DNA of 64,000 bases from Pterobdella sp. o SKG-2022 (GCA_964035795.1 OZ038322.1:11858038-11922037), one strand, 5' to 3'; counted from the first letter of the stretch, positions 37,961 through 53,600 are shown. Made by a program: numbers and translations. Notes: generated by a model from the sequence alone, not told the origin.

Positions 37961-40900
37961 AAAATAAGACTCGACGCTCGTAAAAAAAGTAATAATTAAA
38001 GTTTCAGAAATAATGGCAAATACTTGGGATAGAATTGATTTGGTTTGTAAGTTGTTTTAAATTTGTGTTTCACATTTTCAACCGCATATGTTTAATTGCT
38101 TTGAAATTGTAAATTTAATTATTTTTTTGAGTAAATAAAAATATTGCTACAGAGCAATTGCTAATATAAATAAACGATTATTGATAATGATTAAAAAAAG
38201 GCATAGAACAAATTGGCTGCTTTTTATGGTCAAAAACGAAAAGACTTGCCGTTGTCTCATTGATCCAAAGCAAATACTCTTTTATTTCAACTCATACTCT
38301 AACAAGTTCTATTATAAATGGTGAAAAACTCTGCGGAAGTACAATGAAACCAATTGTTTAAATTTTTAAATATTTCAAAATATCCAATATTTTCTTTAAG
38401 CAGTTCTCAAACTGAGCATTTCCTTGAGATGAGATATAATGCATATTGGAAATGTTTGATGCTCAAAGCTTAGAATAGTTTTAAAGACCGTAAAAGTTAG
38501 TTTAGACTCCATTACTTCTTTGTGGTATTCGAGAAAAGAGTTTTGGATAAAATGTACGCTCAATACATCAAAAAATTCTTGGACGGTTGCATGCAAATGT
38601 TTCTGAAAAACTTCGAAAACTCCGCAATAAAACTTGTTTTGGAAAAAACGTTTCAAAATCAAAAAAAATTAAGCGAAGTCTTTTGTTATAAACTTTTGAC
38701 AAAACAATTTGTTTTACTTGATAAATTTCAATTCAACACACGAAAAAGAAAGGTTTTTGTTACTAAATTTTTCGAAGTTTTCGTGCTGATCATCACAAAA
38801 ACTTGATTGCCTTTTGTTAAATTCGCTTTCAACTTCATAAAAGAATTGAACTCAAACTAGTGAGATTTTGAACAAAAAAAAATAATAAAACTGAATTCAA
38901 CTTTTTTCCACATCAAAAGTTATATTCACTGTCAGTAAATACAAAGATACAATTGAATATCCATTTAACACCTAGAAACATTAGATTATCATTTAACATT
39001 GCTATGATTCAGGAATCTAGAATAATTTTCGTACGAACCATACTTAAGTATTTTAAAATATTTATGATAACTGTTATTGCATTAATATCGTCGATGGTCA
39101 TTCAGACTCACAATATCTCATAAATAAAATACTCACTTTTCTCCAAGCTATTCTACGAACATTTGTATCTACGAATAGCCTTCCAATGTGCGTTTTGTTA
39201 GCTTTTAAGAAGCGCGAATTGTTTTGCAACTATTCGAAAAGGAATAAATCTATTTTAAAAACACTTCTTCGGCTTTTAATCTTTTAAAAAGTATCTTTAT
39301 ACGTTAAACAAACACTTTCATACATTCCGCTAGAATATTCCTTCCTATGAATGGCGGTTAAATGGACGTTTAGAATCTGAATCAAAATGTGGAATTTATA
39401 AAATATGAAGTCAACATAAATACATTAATCTCATCAAAGTATGAAATATAATTTGATGTTTAAACTGAAAGTGATGTTTTCATCAAATTAACGAAATGCC
39501 TCACACCAATTTATAATAATCATTTTTATACTCCTGTTCTGAAATTGATTCTAATGAAAATTGGAGATAAAAGTGAAACTAAAAAAGAAATAATTGTTTT
39601 GAAAGATAAAAAATTAATTTTAAAATACATAACAACAAAAAGTGAATGGTACTCAATGGTATTAAAAGGAAACTGCAAAAATAATGGCGTTTTGTGAAGT
39701 AATAGATTGCGAGAAAAAGAATAGAAATTGCATATGAATGCAGATAACATTGGAGGTTTTATTTAATAAAATTTCAGTTTTTACTTCAATTTTAGCACTT
39801 AAATAAAATTTTAAAATAATTTTTTTTCGAGTATAAGCAAGTTTTTTTTTGTATTATCTTTAAGATTTTGAATTTAAATAGTCGAATTAAATTTAACATT
39901 TCGAGGGCTTTTTTTAAACTGTTTTTTCATGACTCCCAGAAGATTATTTTCGTCTGTTTCAAATTAAATCAAAATTTAATTTACTAAAAATTAAAATATA
40001 TTAAAACTTTGCTTATTTTCTTCATATAACTAAACAAAAAAAATTAAATATCTTCAAGGAAGTTATGAAGAAAGGAAACTAGATGATAAAAAAGGTTAAA
40101 CAAAACAAAAGGAGTGTCAAGGCCCTTACATTCATATATGAATTTTGAGGTAGCTTATAAATTCTAAAATTGCTATAAAACTTCTTATTTGGTTGTGTTT
40201 ATTATAATAAATATGAATTAACAGTTCGATAAGTTTATACAGTTCAATTAAACAGTTGGCTAAAATACTCTTTGGAAATATTTTTTAATAAAACGTCCGA
40301 AAATGTAAGAAAGTTTATTTTGCTTGGCAGAAGCGGCATTTTTGGAAGTGGTAAATTCAATCTGGCCAAAATTGAAAAACAAAATGTAAATGGAACGCTA
40401 AAATTTGGAGAAAATTAAGTTTTTAATGCTTCATTTCAAAATTTAACTGCATAAACATAACGCATTATAGAGCATGCTGTGGAATTTTGAGAACAATTGT
40501 GAATAATCCGACATTTTTTGACAAAAATCTTGTTGAAAATACCCACACATATTGTAGTTGTTTGATGAGTACAAAACCCCATTCAATGAAGTAGTATGCA
40601 TTTGAAACAATTGTATTTAATAAGCCGATCACCAGCTTACTTTTCTGAAGCTTCCGAGGGTTTGATTGTTAGGTGGCTCATGTATATGGGTCCGCACTAA
40701 TCTATTCATTTAAATTTCAATTTTTTTTTCAAAGTTTCATTTTCTTATCAATCCTGTTTTTTTTAATGTAAACACTTTACATAAACTCTATTATAGTTGA
40801 ACTTTTTGGGTGTTATTGAATGTATATATGAATGGCACGTTGGAGACCAATACTGCCAACACTGCAGAGTTGAACAACAAAATTGAACATTACGGTGAAA

Positions 40901-43900
40901 ATTAAAAAATGTAACTTTTTTTTCTACTGTATTTATTATAGAAAAATTGTACTCTACTGTATATAAAACTCTTTAAATGTTTACCCGCATGCCAAGCAAG
41001 AATCTGGAGCTTGTGTTGATGAGCTCTGTCTCGGGTGTATAAAATCCCTTAAAATGAAACTTTTTCAAGAATTAGATTTAAATTTATAAAACTGTTGTAA
41101 ATATATTCTATTCGTCTATTCAACAAGACAGTTTTTCGGTCAAAAAACTAGTCTTTGTTTTCACAAAATAAATGAACGAAACAATGTATTTTTGAATTAA
41201 AATTTTCTTGAAATACTTAAAAAACATAGTTTTAACAAAAAATACCACACGATTTTAAATGCATTAGCTCAAAGCTAATGCTACTTCGAACACACAAGAA
41301 ACAAGTAATCCGACGATATCCTAGCTTGCTCGACCAAGTTCTGATGAGGATATGAATAGGGAAACACCAAACGTTTCAATTGTAAAGTCAGATATCATCA
41401 AAACCGATTAACAAAAAACTCTTAATTTTAGAAAGTTTGGATAGACTAATATTTACAATGTAGAAGTGAGCTTGAAAGACCAGAAACTCAAAGTGTGTTA
41501 TAAAAACACTCATAAAGAATACACAAGATGAAGAGAAAAGTGGGGAAAATGGAAAGGAAATCGAAAAAGAAGCATAAAGATTGGAATCATCTTAGAAACA
41601 TTTTTAAAAAATTTACTCTAAAAATTTTTAATTTTTGCTTACTGAGTTTTCAACTGCGTCGGTCCGAACCCTCTACATTCTTAGAACTATCTATCAGAGT
41701 GTTTTCATTACATATTTCTAATAATGGTTTATGACGAAATTTTGTTTAAAATCATAGCTTTTAGTTTAATTTTTTTATAAAAAGTACATGTAAAAGTTTT
41801 CCTGATGCTTAAAGTTAAATATCCTAATTCAAACAGTTGAAAGAATATTCCGCTAAATGAAATAGAAAAAAATGATCGAACCACGAGCTAAAGTTAATTA
41901 AGGCTCACGAAAATGAATGAAATTCCAACGAAAAATAAACTATGAATAAATATTTCTATGAATTAAAAATATTTTAGATGGATTAGCAAATGTTTTATGC
42001 ATAAAAGTTTCAATCAAAATATAGGCATTTTTAATGACATATGAACGTTTTTATCAATATTTTATCAAAACGTCTTAACACGAGTTTACAGATAATTACA
42101 TTAAAAAAATTTCGAGTTTTTTTTCCCATAAAAAGATTAATCTTAGAAAGAATTATGCAGATTTGAATTTTTAAAGATAATTTTTGAGTTAATTAACTGA
42201 AACAATACCTCCATGAGCTTTTGAGATGAATTTAATCGAAATCCTAATAAAAACATTTTTTATATTATTAAAAAACTAAATATAATTGAAAATTTCTGTT
42301 TTTCATATGGCTTCATTTGAATATGAAAAGCAAATTTAAAATATAAATAATAAAATAAGTTTAAAAAATTAAAAAAAAGAAAAAAAAACACACTTTTAAC
42401 ATTAAATATTGATATTAAATATATAAATTGCAAAACTAGCCCACTTCGTCATTATAAAGAGATGCAAACAGCACTACTGCTCTTTAGAAACATTTATAAT
42501 TCAATGCCTCATTCTACAACTCGCTTGTTTCACTTTTTAATTTCAGCGGTGTGTAAGAATGGGCCATTGTATGCGAAACCTCGGATCATTAAGATTTACT
42601 TATCAAAGGATAATTATAAAAGACAATGTAATTTATTCATTGCAATACATTTCCATCGCCAGTCACTACCAGGCAGGTGCTGTTTTTGGCATTTTGTAGT
42701 ACATACTTTCAATGATACACACAAGATAAACAAATCTTCTTAATAAGCGGGAAAACTATAAATATTCTTTTAAATAATCTCTATCCATTTAACGTTCATT
42801 TTTTATTTTTCCTCGTGGTCACACCAACAAAACAAAAAAATGTTCATTTCCATTGCAAAATATTGCATGATGGAGTTTACTGTTTTATTTAAATTTCAAG
42901 TTGTATGTTGGGGAATTGACTGTGTCTTTCAATCATAAATTTGGATACTTATATTTTATCTTTTTGAACTTTTTATTATTATTATCTTTATTATTCATAT
43001 ATGAATCAACTTTTTACAAAACAAAAGTAACCTTAACTTTTTGATGCAACATTGTTGATGTTGAGAAAATTTGCACCTTTTCAAATTTGAAGTATTTAGT
43101 TTTCAAAAATATTTTTTCGGTTTCAATATAAAATGTTCTTGAAAAGTTTTTCCTCATCTATTCAAAGTTTCAATTTAATTAATTTTTTAAACTAACTCAA
43201 TAAAAACATTGTGTTGGTTTTGAATTTCAATACAAGCATCGAGAAAGGCCAGCGGCAGAAAGTTGCGCCGAGTTTATAGGGAACGGGTTCGATTCCTTGC
43301 ATGGGAGTTTACGCTGTTTGGTGGCTTGAGACAACACCGGGTATATAAATTTTTCTATTTATTTTATTTTCTCTTCATTTTTTCCAACTAAAAATAAACG
43401 GCATAAGTGACATTTCTTCTAGCACTAAAAATACTTGAAAATACATTAAACGCTCGAAATAATGGTCATATCATTTTCAATCTTCCCTCATTTTATCTTA
43501 TTCAGAATCGTAACAATATTTGAAAATTCTAACTTTTGAAAGACTATCACATACTTGAGAACTGTAAAGTAAAAAACTAAAGTCGTTGCTAGTATAATCT
43601 GCACAAATCATAACCAAACAGTGAAGACACTACATAGCGACACAACTAAATGAAAATGAATTTGTATGGCTATGCCGTGTTCGTTGAAGTTTCTGCTTGT
43701 GGGTCATTTTGATGGGATATTAGCAATCCTTTTGTTTCAATGATGATTACAGTGTCAATGTTTGGTGTGGAATGTGGGTTTTAATATATTGTTATGTATT
43801 TGAGAAAATATACATAGTGAAAGTTTTTTAAGCTTGAGAAAAATTGGAATATTAAAAAATACTTCAAGGAAAAAAATTCATGCATAAATTCAATAAATTG

Positions 43901-46900
43901 AAGCTCAAAATCATTTTTTGATTAATAAAGTGTAAAAGTTTATTTCCATAGCGCTCAATTCAAGGAAACCAAAATTATTATGGGTTTAAATGGAATTTTT
44001 TATCTTCCTAATAAAAAGCATTGGAATTATATACAAGGAAGAATGTGACAACTAAGTATTGTGGAATGAGTTTAGTGGAATCAGCATTGTTCCAATGAGT
44101 TCATGACTAAATGAAGAATGTTTTCGAGTCATATTTTTCAATGATAAAATAATAAGAAAGATTATAAAAATAAAGATAGAAAAACAAACAATTATAATGA
44201 AGAAAACGCTAAGAACATAATAACATAGTGAAGACTCGCGAGCTTATTTCTTTTTTGCGTGGCTAGTAAGGCTTTCAGCTTGTATAAATATGTTTGAAAA
44301 TTTTTAAAAGTTAGTTTTCATTATTTGAATTTTTCATGGTTGAAAAATGGAGTTTAAATTTAAGGAAATATATTCACTTTTTCAAGCCTCCAGTGTCAAA
44401 AATTCTAAGTTTCAAAGACTTTGTCCAAAATAGATTCATTAATCAAATGATTTTTTTATATAAATAATTTATCTTTTATAAAAAAACTTTTAAAAGGAAA
44501 CTTTCTAGTTTTAACTAAGTATTTTTAAATGATAAAATAATCTTATATTAAAACTACCGCAAGCTTTTACACGTTTTAAATCTGAAATAATTATACTAAC
44601 TTGGGTCTTCCTATTTCTATGTGCACTCTAATCTGTTCTCAAATGATCATCATCACTCGATTTTTGAGAAGCTTCCAGTATTCAATTTTTTGAATAATTT
44701 CGTATAAATTCAATTGGAATAAAAAAATTTTTTGAAATAGGCATATCGTTCATAGAATCTTGACATCATTATCACTGACATTAAAAAGACACACTTTTTA
44801 CTAAAGATGACTTGATGTATCGCTTTCAAATCCGATTGATTATTTAGTTTATACAGTACGCCTTTCATTATGAACAAATTCAAACAAACAAAAAATTTTA
44901 TTATTAAAAAAATATGAAACTCATTATGGGTAGATTTTGAGCTTTTAAGTTATAAAAATATTCAATGGAATACAGAAAAAGTTAAAGTGGCGCCAACCAC
45001 AAGAGTTTTGAGGCTAAAACATCAAACAACTGACATTTTGAAAAAAGATGGAAACTTTTTGTAGTGCAGTTTCCCACTTCACTGCGTCAATCTCATTGAA
45101 GCAAGGTTACATCATGGTCGAACATTATTATAGATGGTTTGAGCCTTTGAAGTTGCTATGATGAGAAACTTCGATATTAAAATTAAACATTATTAAGTTG
45201 AGAATTTAGTAATATTGAACTAAAAATTGCGATATTATTGAGTTGTTCAAATGTAGTTTTATCAAATTAGAAACATTATTTGGTGCAAGTTTAATAAGCA
45301 TTAAAATTTGTCAATTTTCGAATTGAATTGAGGCTATGTACGTTTTTTCATATTTTTACATTATTGCAAAAAGCAACTTTTTATCAACTACAATCTTTGT
45401 CGAAAGCTTTAAGATGAAACGTACAATAGTTGGCTTTTTAAGAAACTTTGAAATTTTGCCATCTCATTTTCGCTCAAAACCTCTAAAAACTGTATACCTA
45501 AAGCTGCTTCTACTTCTATTGTGAGCATAATTATCAACCATTCTGAATCAAATTGATTTTCAATTACATCTGATGTCCGTACTTTTAGTGTAAAAAATAC
45601 ACCACACAATGAGTGAGCTGCAGAAGTTCTTGCATACAATGACATACTACATAGAGTTGAAGTTGCATTGGAAAAATATTTTTTATAGAATTTTAGTATT
45701 TGCGAAGTATTGATTTTTTGAACCGAGAATTTACATCCTTCCATTTTAGTTTAGAAACTGAGTTAAATTTTGAACAAAGGAAAAAATAAACTGTAGCATT
45801 TCAAAATGAGTTCATTTTGAAAATCCTCGCAATATCGGAAGAGAATTTTTTGAAAGTAAACAAATTTCTATTCTAAACTAAAGTTAATAATATTAATATC
45901 AATTTTTCAATAATAATATCAAAGAAGCTCAATGTGAATTTGTTCTTAAGCGCTTTCGATGTTGTTCCTTATTTACGGCCCTTTTGGGAGTATATATTTT
46001 TATGCGCCTGCGCAGACGTACCTCTACATGTCACATTTTTCTTTTTGTCTATATTTGTTTTTGTGCCTCTAATTTTGCAGTTTTTTCAGTTTGTACAACC
46101 AAATATTTCCACTAGCGTGTAATTGGCTATCTTGAAGAGTTTATTTGCTAAAGTATCAAACCTCTAAAACTGTTATTAAAGATTCACGAGAAACAGTGAG
46201 AAGATAATTTATTGAACTGTATAATATCTCAGCTGCATAACAATGAATTTATGAGAAACTATGTGTCTCTCTTTTAAACCTGAGTTTTATGAATTAGCAT
46301 TTTTATAAGCGGTCAAGTATGAAGGTTGTAAGCCCTTGCAGTTTTAATATATTGTTTCCAAGAAACACCATTTGAAAAGCTTTATAAAATTATTACTAAT
46401 TTTTTTTGTCGTAATCTAAAAATTCTTCGAAAAATTTGGTTTTGAAGCAACAGTTTATTTGAACGATTCTAATGGGACAATAATCGTATCTAGTTGGGTT
46501 CATGAAGATGCCAACTTAATTAAACAATCAAATTGTAGAATTAATCAAAATTCGATATTGGCATGCACAAATACGGGGGTGTATGGCATTTAGAAGAGAA
46601 AGAAAGCCTTAGATACACAAGAAACGCTGGAGTAAATAGTATTGTAAACATATATTAACGTTCCAAGCTGCATGCTCAAATGGAAAGTTGAAAAATAAGC
46701 TAGTTATATATTTAAAAAATTGATTTTGTTTTTCGTTTAGTTAAAAATAAATATAACTTAAATTCTGCAACAAGTTGAAGGAAAAAATTTTCAGAGTTTT
46801 AGGTGTAGTACATAGAATGACAACAATACAAGGCTAGCAATAACCGCATGTTTTTGTTTTAAGTACATTTTGTACCAGATTATTCGAGAGAAAGTTTTAA

Positions 46901-47695
46901 TTGCAAAAGTTTACATTTGAAATTGTTGCTTATGCTAGTTCAAATGATTTTGAAAATTTTTAACTTGTTAAAAAATTATTTTTAAGAGTTTTAAAATCAA
47001 GAAGAAATGGTTTTGAACATAACTGTTATATTCCGTTTAATTCAAATCAAATTTGCATAAAGTGAATACTCATTGCAAAAAGTGATATTGTCTTAGTTTG
47101 TTTTCATCTGTTCTCGAGTGAGTATTGATTTGGAGACGTTGAATAACATCATCAAATATTAACAATTTTACTCTTTATTGTTGAAACTACTACAAGCCAT
47201 CAAAATTATTATTAAAATAATTTAGTATATCAAAGATTTGGTAACAGTATTTTGAATAAATTTCACAACAAAATAATTGAAATATCATATTTTTCACTAG
47301 TTTTTTTGAATCTGTGAAGATTTTCAGAACAAATTTTTGTAGTCTTCACAGTAACCTTATACTCGAAGTAAGCATAAAATATTTATACGACTAGAACTTT
47401 GTATTATCAGACCCACATTCACAACAAAGAAATTGGAAAAATCTCAATTTTATGGTGAATAAATGTTCCGATAATGTAAAGATAAAATTTAAAATATATT
47501 TTTTATATTTAATTTTTTTATTACTCGTTTTTTGAAAATTTTGAATTCTCTCTTATTGCATCTGCAATAAAAATATTTTATGACTCTGAAGGCAGAAACG
47601 TGTAAAATAATTTATATGTGCATTTAAAAAATTTTAGTTGTATTTTTACAGACCATTTTTTATCAAAAAATTAAATAGATGCATAAAATTACTAA

Positions 47696-50600
47696 ATGAA
47701 CATATTCATGATAGCTCAAACACTTCCATTAAACTCAATGGAGCATTGCACCACTACAGACATGTCTAACGGAGGCATCTTGACGTTCGACCGCTACAGT
47801 GGGGTCACTCCCGAAGAAAATGAGTTGAAAACATTGGACATCGTCGTCACTCCAGAAACCAACCACCCTCGCCACTTGTCTCCTCATTCCAACCACTTTC
47901 CTCACCACTCCAACATTTTTCCCAACCACATGCCTCCACTACTCACCCTACACAACAACATTACCACTACAACAACTTCAACAGCAACCACTATTCCTTG
48001 TGATTGTGACGTCAAATCGAGACGAAGTCATACTGGGAGTGGAGTTTTGACTCCATGCAGCCACACCACGGCCATTGTTGCCACACCACCTGCAAACAAC
48101 AAAGCCAGAAATGCATGGAAAATGATAACGAATTGTTGCGGCAGAGTCAAAGAACGTTGCCAACAATCGTATAAAAACAGCTTTATCTCCGTTTGTGGCC
48201 GCGTTTTTCTTATCGTCATCAACCTGCTTTTCTTAGTTAGTTCTTGTCCTTAATTTAAGGTTCATTTTGAAAAAAAAAATTTTAAATCTACTTTTCAATG
48301 CAGATTTTTACAAATCAATCATAAATATATATTGAAGGTTATATATTTTACGCCAAAAAGCTGTGTAACTAGATTCATGGGAATCATTGTAAATGGCAAT
48401 CAACGTCGATTCATTTGTCACGAGTATTTTGTGTATTTTATAATTATATCTGTAATCTAGCAATAATTCTCAATTTTCCATCATTTGAGAAATTATCAAT
48501 TTCAAAAGCAGGCTCTAATAGATTATAATAATTTGTCTTCATTTATCAAAATGCATTGGCCTTGTCTAGAACAGCTAATTAGAATAAAAATAACGACTCA
48601 AAATGCAATAAAAATAAAACCAGCCTACCCAATAAGAGTGAAAAAAATCATTCATAAAGACTATTCAAGAAATAATCTCAGTACAAAGTTTTAAACGCCA
48701 GAAGCTAATGAATTTTGTAAAATATTTAAAAACTTGTTCATGATGTATTTCTATTTAAGGAAAATTGAGTAAAATTGTTATTTAATTGAATTTCTCTTCG
48801 CAAATATTTTTTTATAAATACATTCTAAATTTTTTATAGAATCATTTTTTATTTAAATTTAAAAAAAAATTGTTTAAAAGTCAAAGATTAATGAATAAAA
48901 AGACCAAAAACACCTTATAAATAGTTGAGCCCAGTTAGCTAATGGCACCTTTGATACAATAGATTCACTTAACTATTACGAATGTTTTCAATTCATCACT
49001 AGTTATCACCATTATTATAATTATCAACTCTGTTATGCTTTTGAAAATGTATCTATTTGATTTTAATCCCGAGTTTTTTTATTAACAACTTAATTTTCTA
49101 GTTATATTTCACAATAATTATTTTAATTTTTGCTTTATAAATTTTTCAGTTTTTTGCTTTTATGTTTTCCAAGGCATGCCGCAGCTTTTCTTAATTCCCC
49201 AAATAAAGTAAGCCGAACCAGCTACAACTTTTCGAGCGTAAAATTATTTTTGTTTTCACTGGTTCCCAAACTTGTAAAGTTTTGCATTTTAATCTTTGAA
49301 ATCTCTATATTTGTTTGATTTTTTTAGAAAATAATTTATCTGAAAATTAATTTTGAAGAAAAACATATCTAAATGAAAAAATAAACTTAAATTTTTCTTT
49401 GTTTCGTCGAAAATCTCAAAGCAAAATTCCTCCTTTGAAAATGAAATATCAATGTGTTTAATTTAACTAAAAATAAATTGAATCTTTTTATGAAAATATT
49501 TTCTATATAAAAAGAATTCATACAAATTTATTGCTGACTATCTGTATGGACTTTTTGGAGAAATTTTGCAACAAAAATGTTATTTATAGAGTAATCTAAC
49601 GATCGCATAAGAAAGAGAAAGCTTCCGAGATATTCTGGAATTCTACATAAATACAAGTAATCACATGCAGAAATACTTGTACTTAGGTATGTAGTTACAA
49701 AAATTTGCATAGCTGTCTCTAAACGCTGCGAAAAAACCTTATTTGTTAATAATATAACTCCAATAAAATAACTGTAAAAACGTTGAAATTGTTGTCGAGA
49801 TATCAAAGTACGCAGGTTCACATCGACCGTGCAGAATTACCACACACTTGCAGTTACGTGCTGAGTGCAAAACTTTACTATTTAAAACGTTACTATAGTT
49901 TTAACAAATGTTGTGAGACATTCTAAACATATTATGGTTAAAACAACACTTCGAAATAGTTAATTAAACTCATAAAGCTCATAATACGCACATACATGCC
50001 AACAATAGTCACTAAAACATCAGTGTAAAAAGCAATAAAATTACCAAAACGAACTTGTTTTTCTAGTCCCACGAAAGCGCATACACATACATACATCAAA
50101 GTGAATTAGCCGATTTACATGGAAAATATCTTGAACAAGTCTCAGTAAGAACAAACAAATTACTTAAACCACTGTGTTTCATGTCTCCAAGATACCTCTG
50201 CTTATTAAAGTTAAACCAAATCTGACTGATGCATTTGAACAATTTCACATAAAATCTATGTTTTTTTTTGTTAAAACTTTACAGAACATGAAATACTCGG
50301 AGAGGACATTACGAAATGCATAAAGAGTACAAAAAAAGCATCAAATAAATGAAATAAAAAACATTTTTATGTACTTTTATATTGTGCTGGGTATGCAATT
50401 GGATTAGAGTAATACTCCAAGAAAAAGCTTACGGGCACGTTATTGCACCAATTAAAGGTTGTGGATATAGCTTGAGTTGACTTTGATGTTGAGTTTGAGC
50501 AAGACAAAGCAACTATCTTGGAAATAAATGATCTTTTGTATCTATTAGCATACACTTCGTTGAAAAGATGGGGATGTTGCTGAAATGTTCAAAAGGCAAC

Positions 50601-53600
50601 TTAGAGATGAATGTTTCCTTTGGGTGTGAAAAATGCTGTGTTTGTTTGGTGTGCTTATATGCAAAAATAATACATATCGCTGTAATAAGTTTTTTCCTAA
50701 AATTTCATAAAATATCTTGAAAAATTTTCAAGTTTTAAAATAGTCATTTTATTTTTCATGCAACTAATCCACTTTTTAGATATTCTTTTTGAAGCAAAAG
50801 GTTCTAGCAGATTTTAAATATGCAGCTTTGGAATAAAATTAAAGAATTATACTTGAATTTACCAAACTGCGAAAATACAATGTCGGCTTCTAAATTCTTT
50901 GCAGCTTTGATGCCAAAAACAAAAGTTTTAAGAAAATTTCTTTAATCTAACAAATATGGAAACATTCATTGAATTTTCAAACCTAATTTTATATTGAAAT
51001 TGATTTTATTAGTTTTTTTTAGAAGATTAAAAGCTATTATAAAAATACTGCAAAATTACACCAAATCCTAAAAAACACTTCAGAACCGCAGTCAATAAAA
51101 CTTCTTAATGTGAAGTTAAAATGAAGTTTTGCCTAGATTTATGACGAAGCTTCATCATTCATCTCCATACACCAATGACATAATTGAATCATTCTAATAA
51201 TACTATTAAGAAAACCGCCAACTGAATAATACAAGAAAAAACAAATAATATTGTTAGAAAATAAATGAAAATATTTTTTGCTCAATGGTGAAAGAAGAAA
51301 TAAAATAAAATATAATTCGATAATGCAAGTGTAAATGTGGTCATTGCCGCCTCTGCACAGCTTTCCTCTGGTGTGTCATTATACCGCAGTCGCCACGTTA
51401 TATCATGCATTGTTGAGATTTTCAAAAAATTACAAATTTCATTTCTAAATCATTTGAATATCAACACTGAAAAAATTTGAATTTTAAGAGAAGTTTGAGT
51501 GATTGTTTATTTAACTACGGGATTAAATTATTAATTTTCCAACTTCAAATGTTGTGGAAATTCCGAAAACTTAATTAAACTAATCTAAAAATATTTTCTT
51601 TGATTGTTAATAACTATAAAAGGAAATAAAAAATAATTCAATTAATTTACTATAACATATTAATAGAAAAAGTCGAAGCTTTTAGAAATAACTATAGTGA
51701 TAGTCTCGGAAAGCGTTGTTATGGCAACCAAAGATATGTTATTACTTGGAAAAAAGTATAATGTCTTCGGGGCTATACTCACCACATTTACCACCATCAA
51801 CCTCACCAGTACCACTACGACCAAACGACTATAACCAACCCCCAACCACACCAACCCCAAACCACACCACCACGCACTAATCAATACTTATCTAGATTAA
51901 TAAAAGTAGGAAAATGGTGAAGGTTGATGAATGAAGAATTAATATTAGACATAGAAAATTTCGAAAGTTCTGTGCAGGTTTTTGTTGTGTAATTAATGGA
52001 AAGATTCCCTGGTGACTTGAATGGTGTCACTTACAGCTTCTCTGCTATTTGTGGTCCTCTAAAACATCTTCATGCTCCATTCCACAGAAATTGTTATTTT
52101 TCTTAATAGTTTTTTATCTTTGCTATTGATATTTTTCTAATTCTATTTTTTATATGAATGCTCGTTTCTTCTTGTTTACTTTCAATATAAAAATTCACTA
52201 TATGGATATTACACGTTTTGAGTCAGTTTGAAAAGCAGTTTCCCCCATGAAAATTGTTCAACAATAATTCCCGAATACTTTTTGTTATTTCAAAGCTCTG
52301 CGATGCTTGCTCATTAAAGACAATCATTCCGTCATACTCTGTTTCTTGTGCGTCGCAAGCCTTGAGAGAATACAAAGAAAAACTACTTTTTCGACATTTT
52401 TTACGTCAACCTATATGAAATTCATTACGTTCACTAATTTATGAAAGTAATCTAGTTTCTTTGCATCTACTGAGGCTCTACTATTGTACACTTCTAGGAA
52501 AGTGCTTTTTTTTTTACTCTGTCATCAATATTTTCTCTGCCTTCATTGATTTTATTTTTCGATTATCTCGCCAATACATAAAAGACTTTTGTTCTACAAA
52601 ACGCCATTATTCTTTTTATAGATTAACTTTAGTAAGGCACAAAATAAAAGCTGGAGTCTTTTACGATTTAAACAATATTTTCTCAAATATTCCAATTAAC
52701 GTAGATTTTCTTTTGAAAAATACACGCCAAAGTTGATTTTCCTAAGCATTCTTTCACCAAGCATTTCAACCTCGCTTAATTTTTTGCTTTTATAACTTCT
52801 TATTATTCATTCAAAACCATACGTGGATTCTTAAGCATCGGAAACTTTACAAAACGAAGAGACTAAAGATAAAAGTCTATTGGATTAAAAATTGCTTTGA
52901 AAAGCCAAAAAATCACTTTACGAGTTTTTTTCACTTTAGATTTCTCAAGACGTTTTCCGAAGCAAGTTTTCGACCTTCAAAACTGTTTTATAATAATTTT
53001 AATTTTTCATGTAACTATAACACTCATGCAGAGAAATATTGAAATATTTATTTAATTTTTAAAAAATTTTCTAAGATGAGTTTTATATTCATAATTTTTA
53101 TATTAATAAGGGAAACACAAACAACCTGGAACATAAGATGGTGGAGATGAACAAATATGACCATTTTATTCTTACCAGTGTTCTGTCTCCCTTCTTTCAT
53201 CTTTTCCCATTATTATTTCACTTGATCACAGTTTTTATTACATTATCATGTACTTATCTTCTCCTTTTAAACTGCACCCGATGCGGTTTCTCAAAGAAAC
53301 TCTTGTATGTTTTGCATAATATTTGCATGTAATTAGAAAAGAAAGTCTGAAAATATTTTGAATCGTTATTTGATAAAGTCATCTATATTCACACATTGGC
53401 TTCCTTAAAAGAAGCAACACCACTATATAAGACTTGAAATTCCCAAAATAACACTAGCCTCCATTATATTTGCTATATTCAAGTAGCGTCAGCAAAAAGT
53501 AATTGGTAGTAGGGAATTAGTATAAAAAGTGTTAATACGTATGAAGGTGTCAGATAATGAGGCTTATTAGTGTTTATAGGCTTTACAAACAGGCTAGGTG

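Larger units (their letters stand above)
31846..47650. other. 15.8-kb AT-rich stretch with exon-like islands
   Basis: No gene could be assembled. Most is AT-rich DNA with random short frames. GC-elevated, locally open islands occur at about 33008-33290, 34785-34925, 35250-35345 and 37840-37960; a tRNA-like scrap lies at 43243-43300 and an NRF1-like palindrome at 46003-46014. It may hold tetraspanin regulatory DNA and 5' UTR exons, or a diverged gene. Confidence 0.45.

Noticed and set aside
43243..43300. tRNA-like B box GGTTCGATTCC with a weak A-box-like stretch upstream
   Set aside because: The T stem pairs poorly and no matching acceptor stem exists; perhaps an old tRNA-derived SINE, but no second copy was found.
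45409..45744. 111-codon minus-strand frame
   Set aside because: No recognisable motif or splice context, and composition like the background; similar-length frames occur by chance across this window.
49528..49821. 97-codon minus-strand frame in tetraspanin intron 1
   Set aside because: Somewhat protein-like but no motif, acceptor or neighbour exon to support it.
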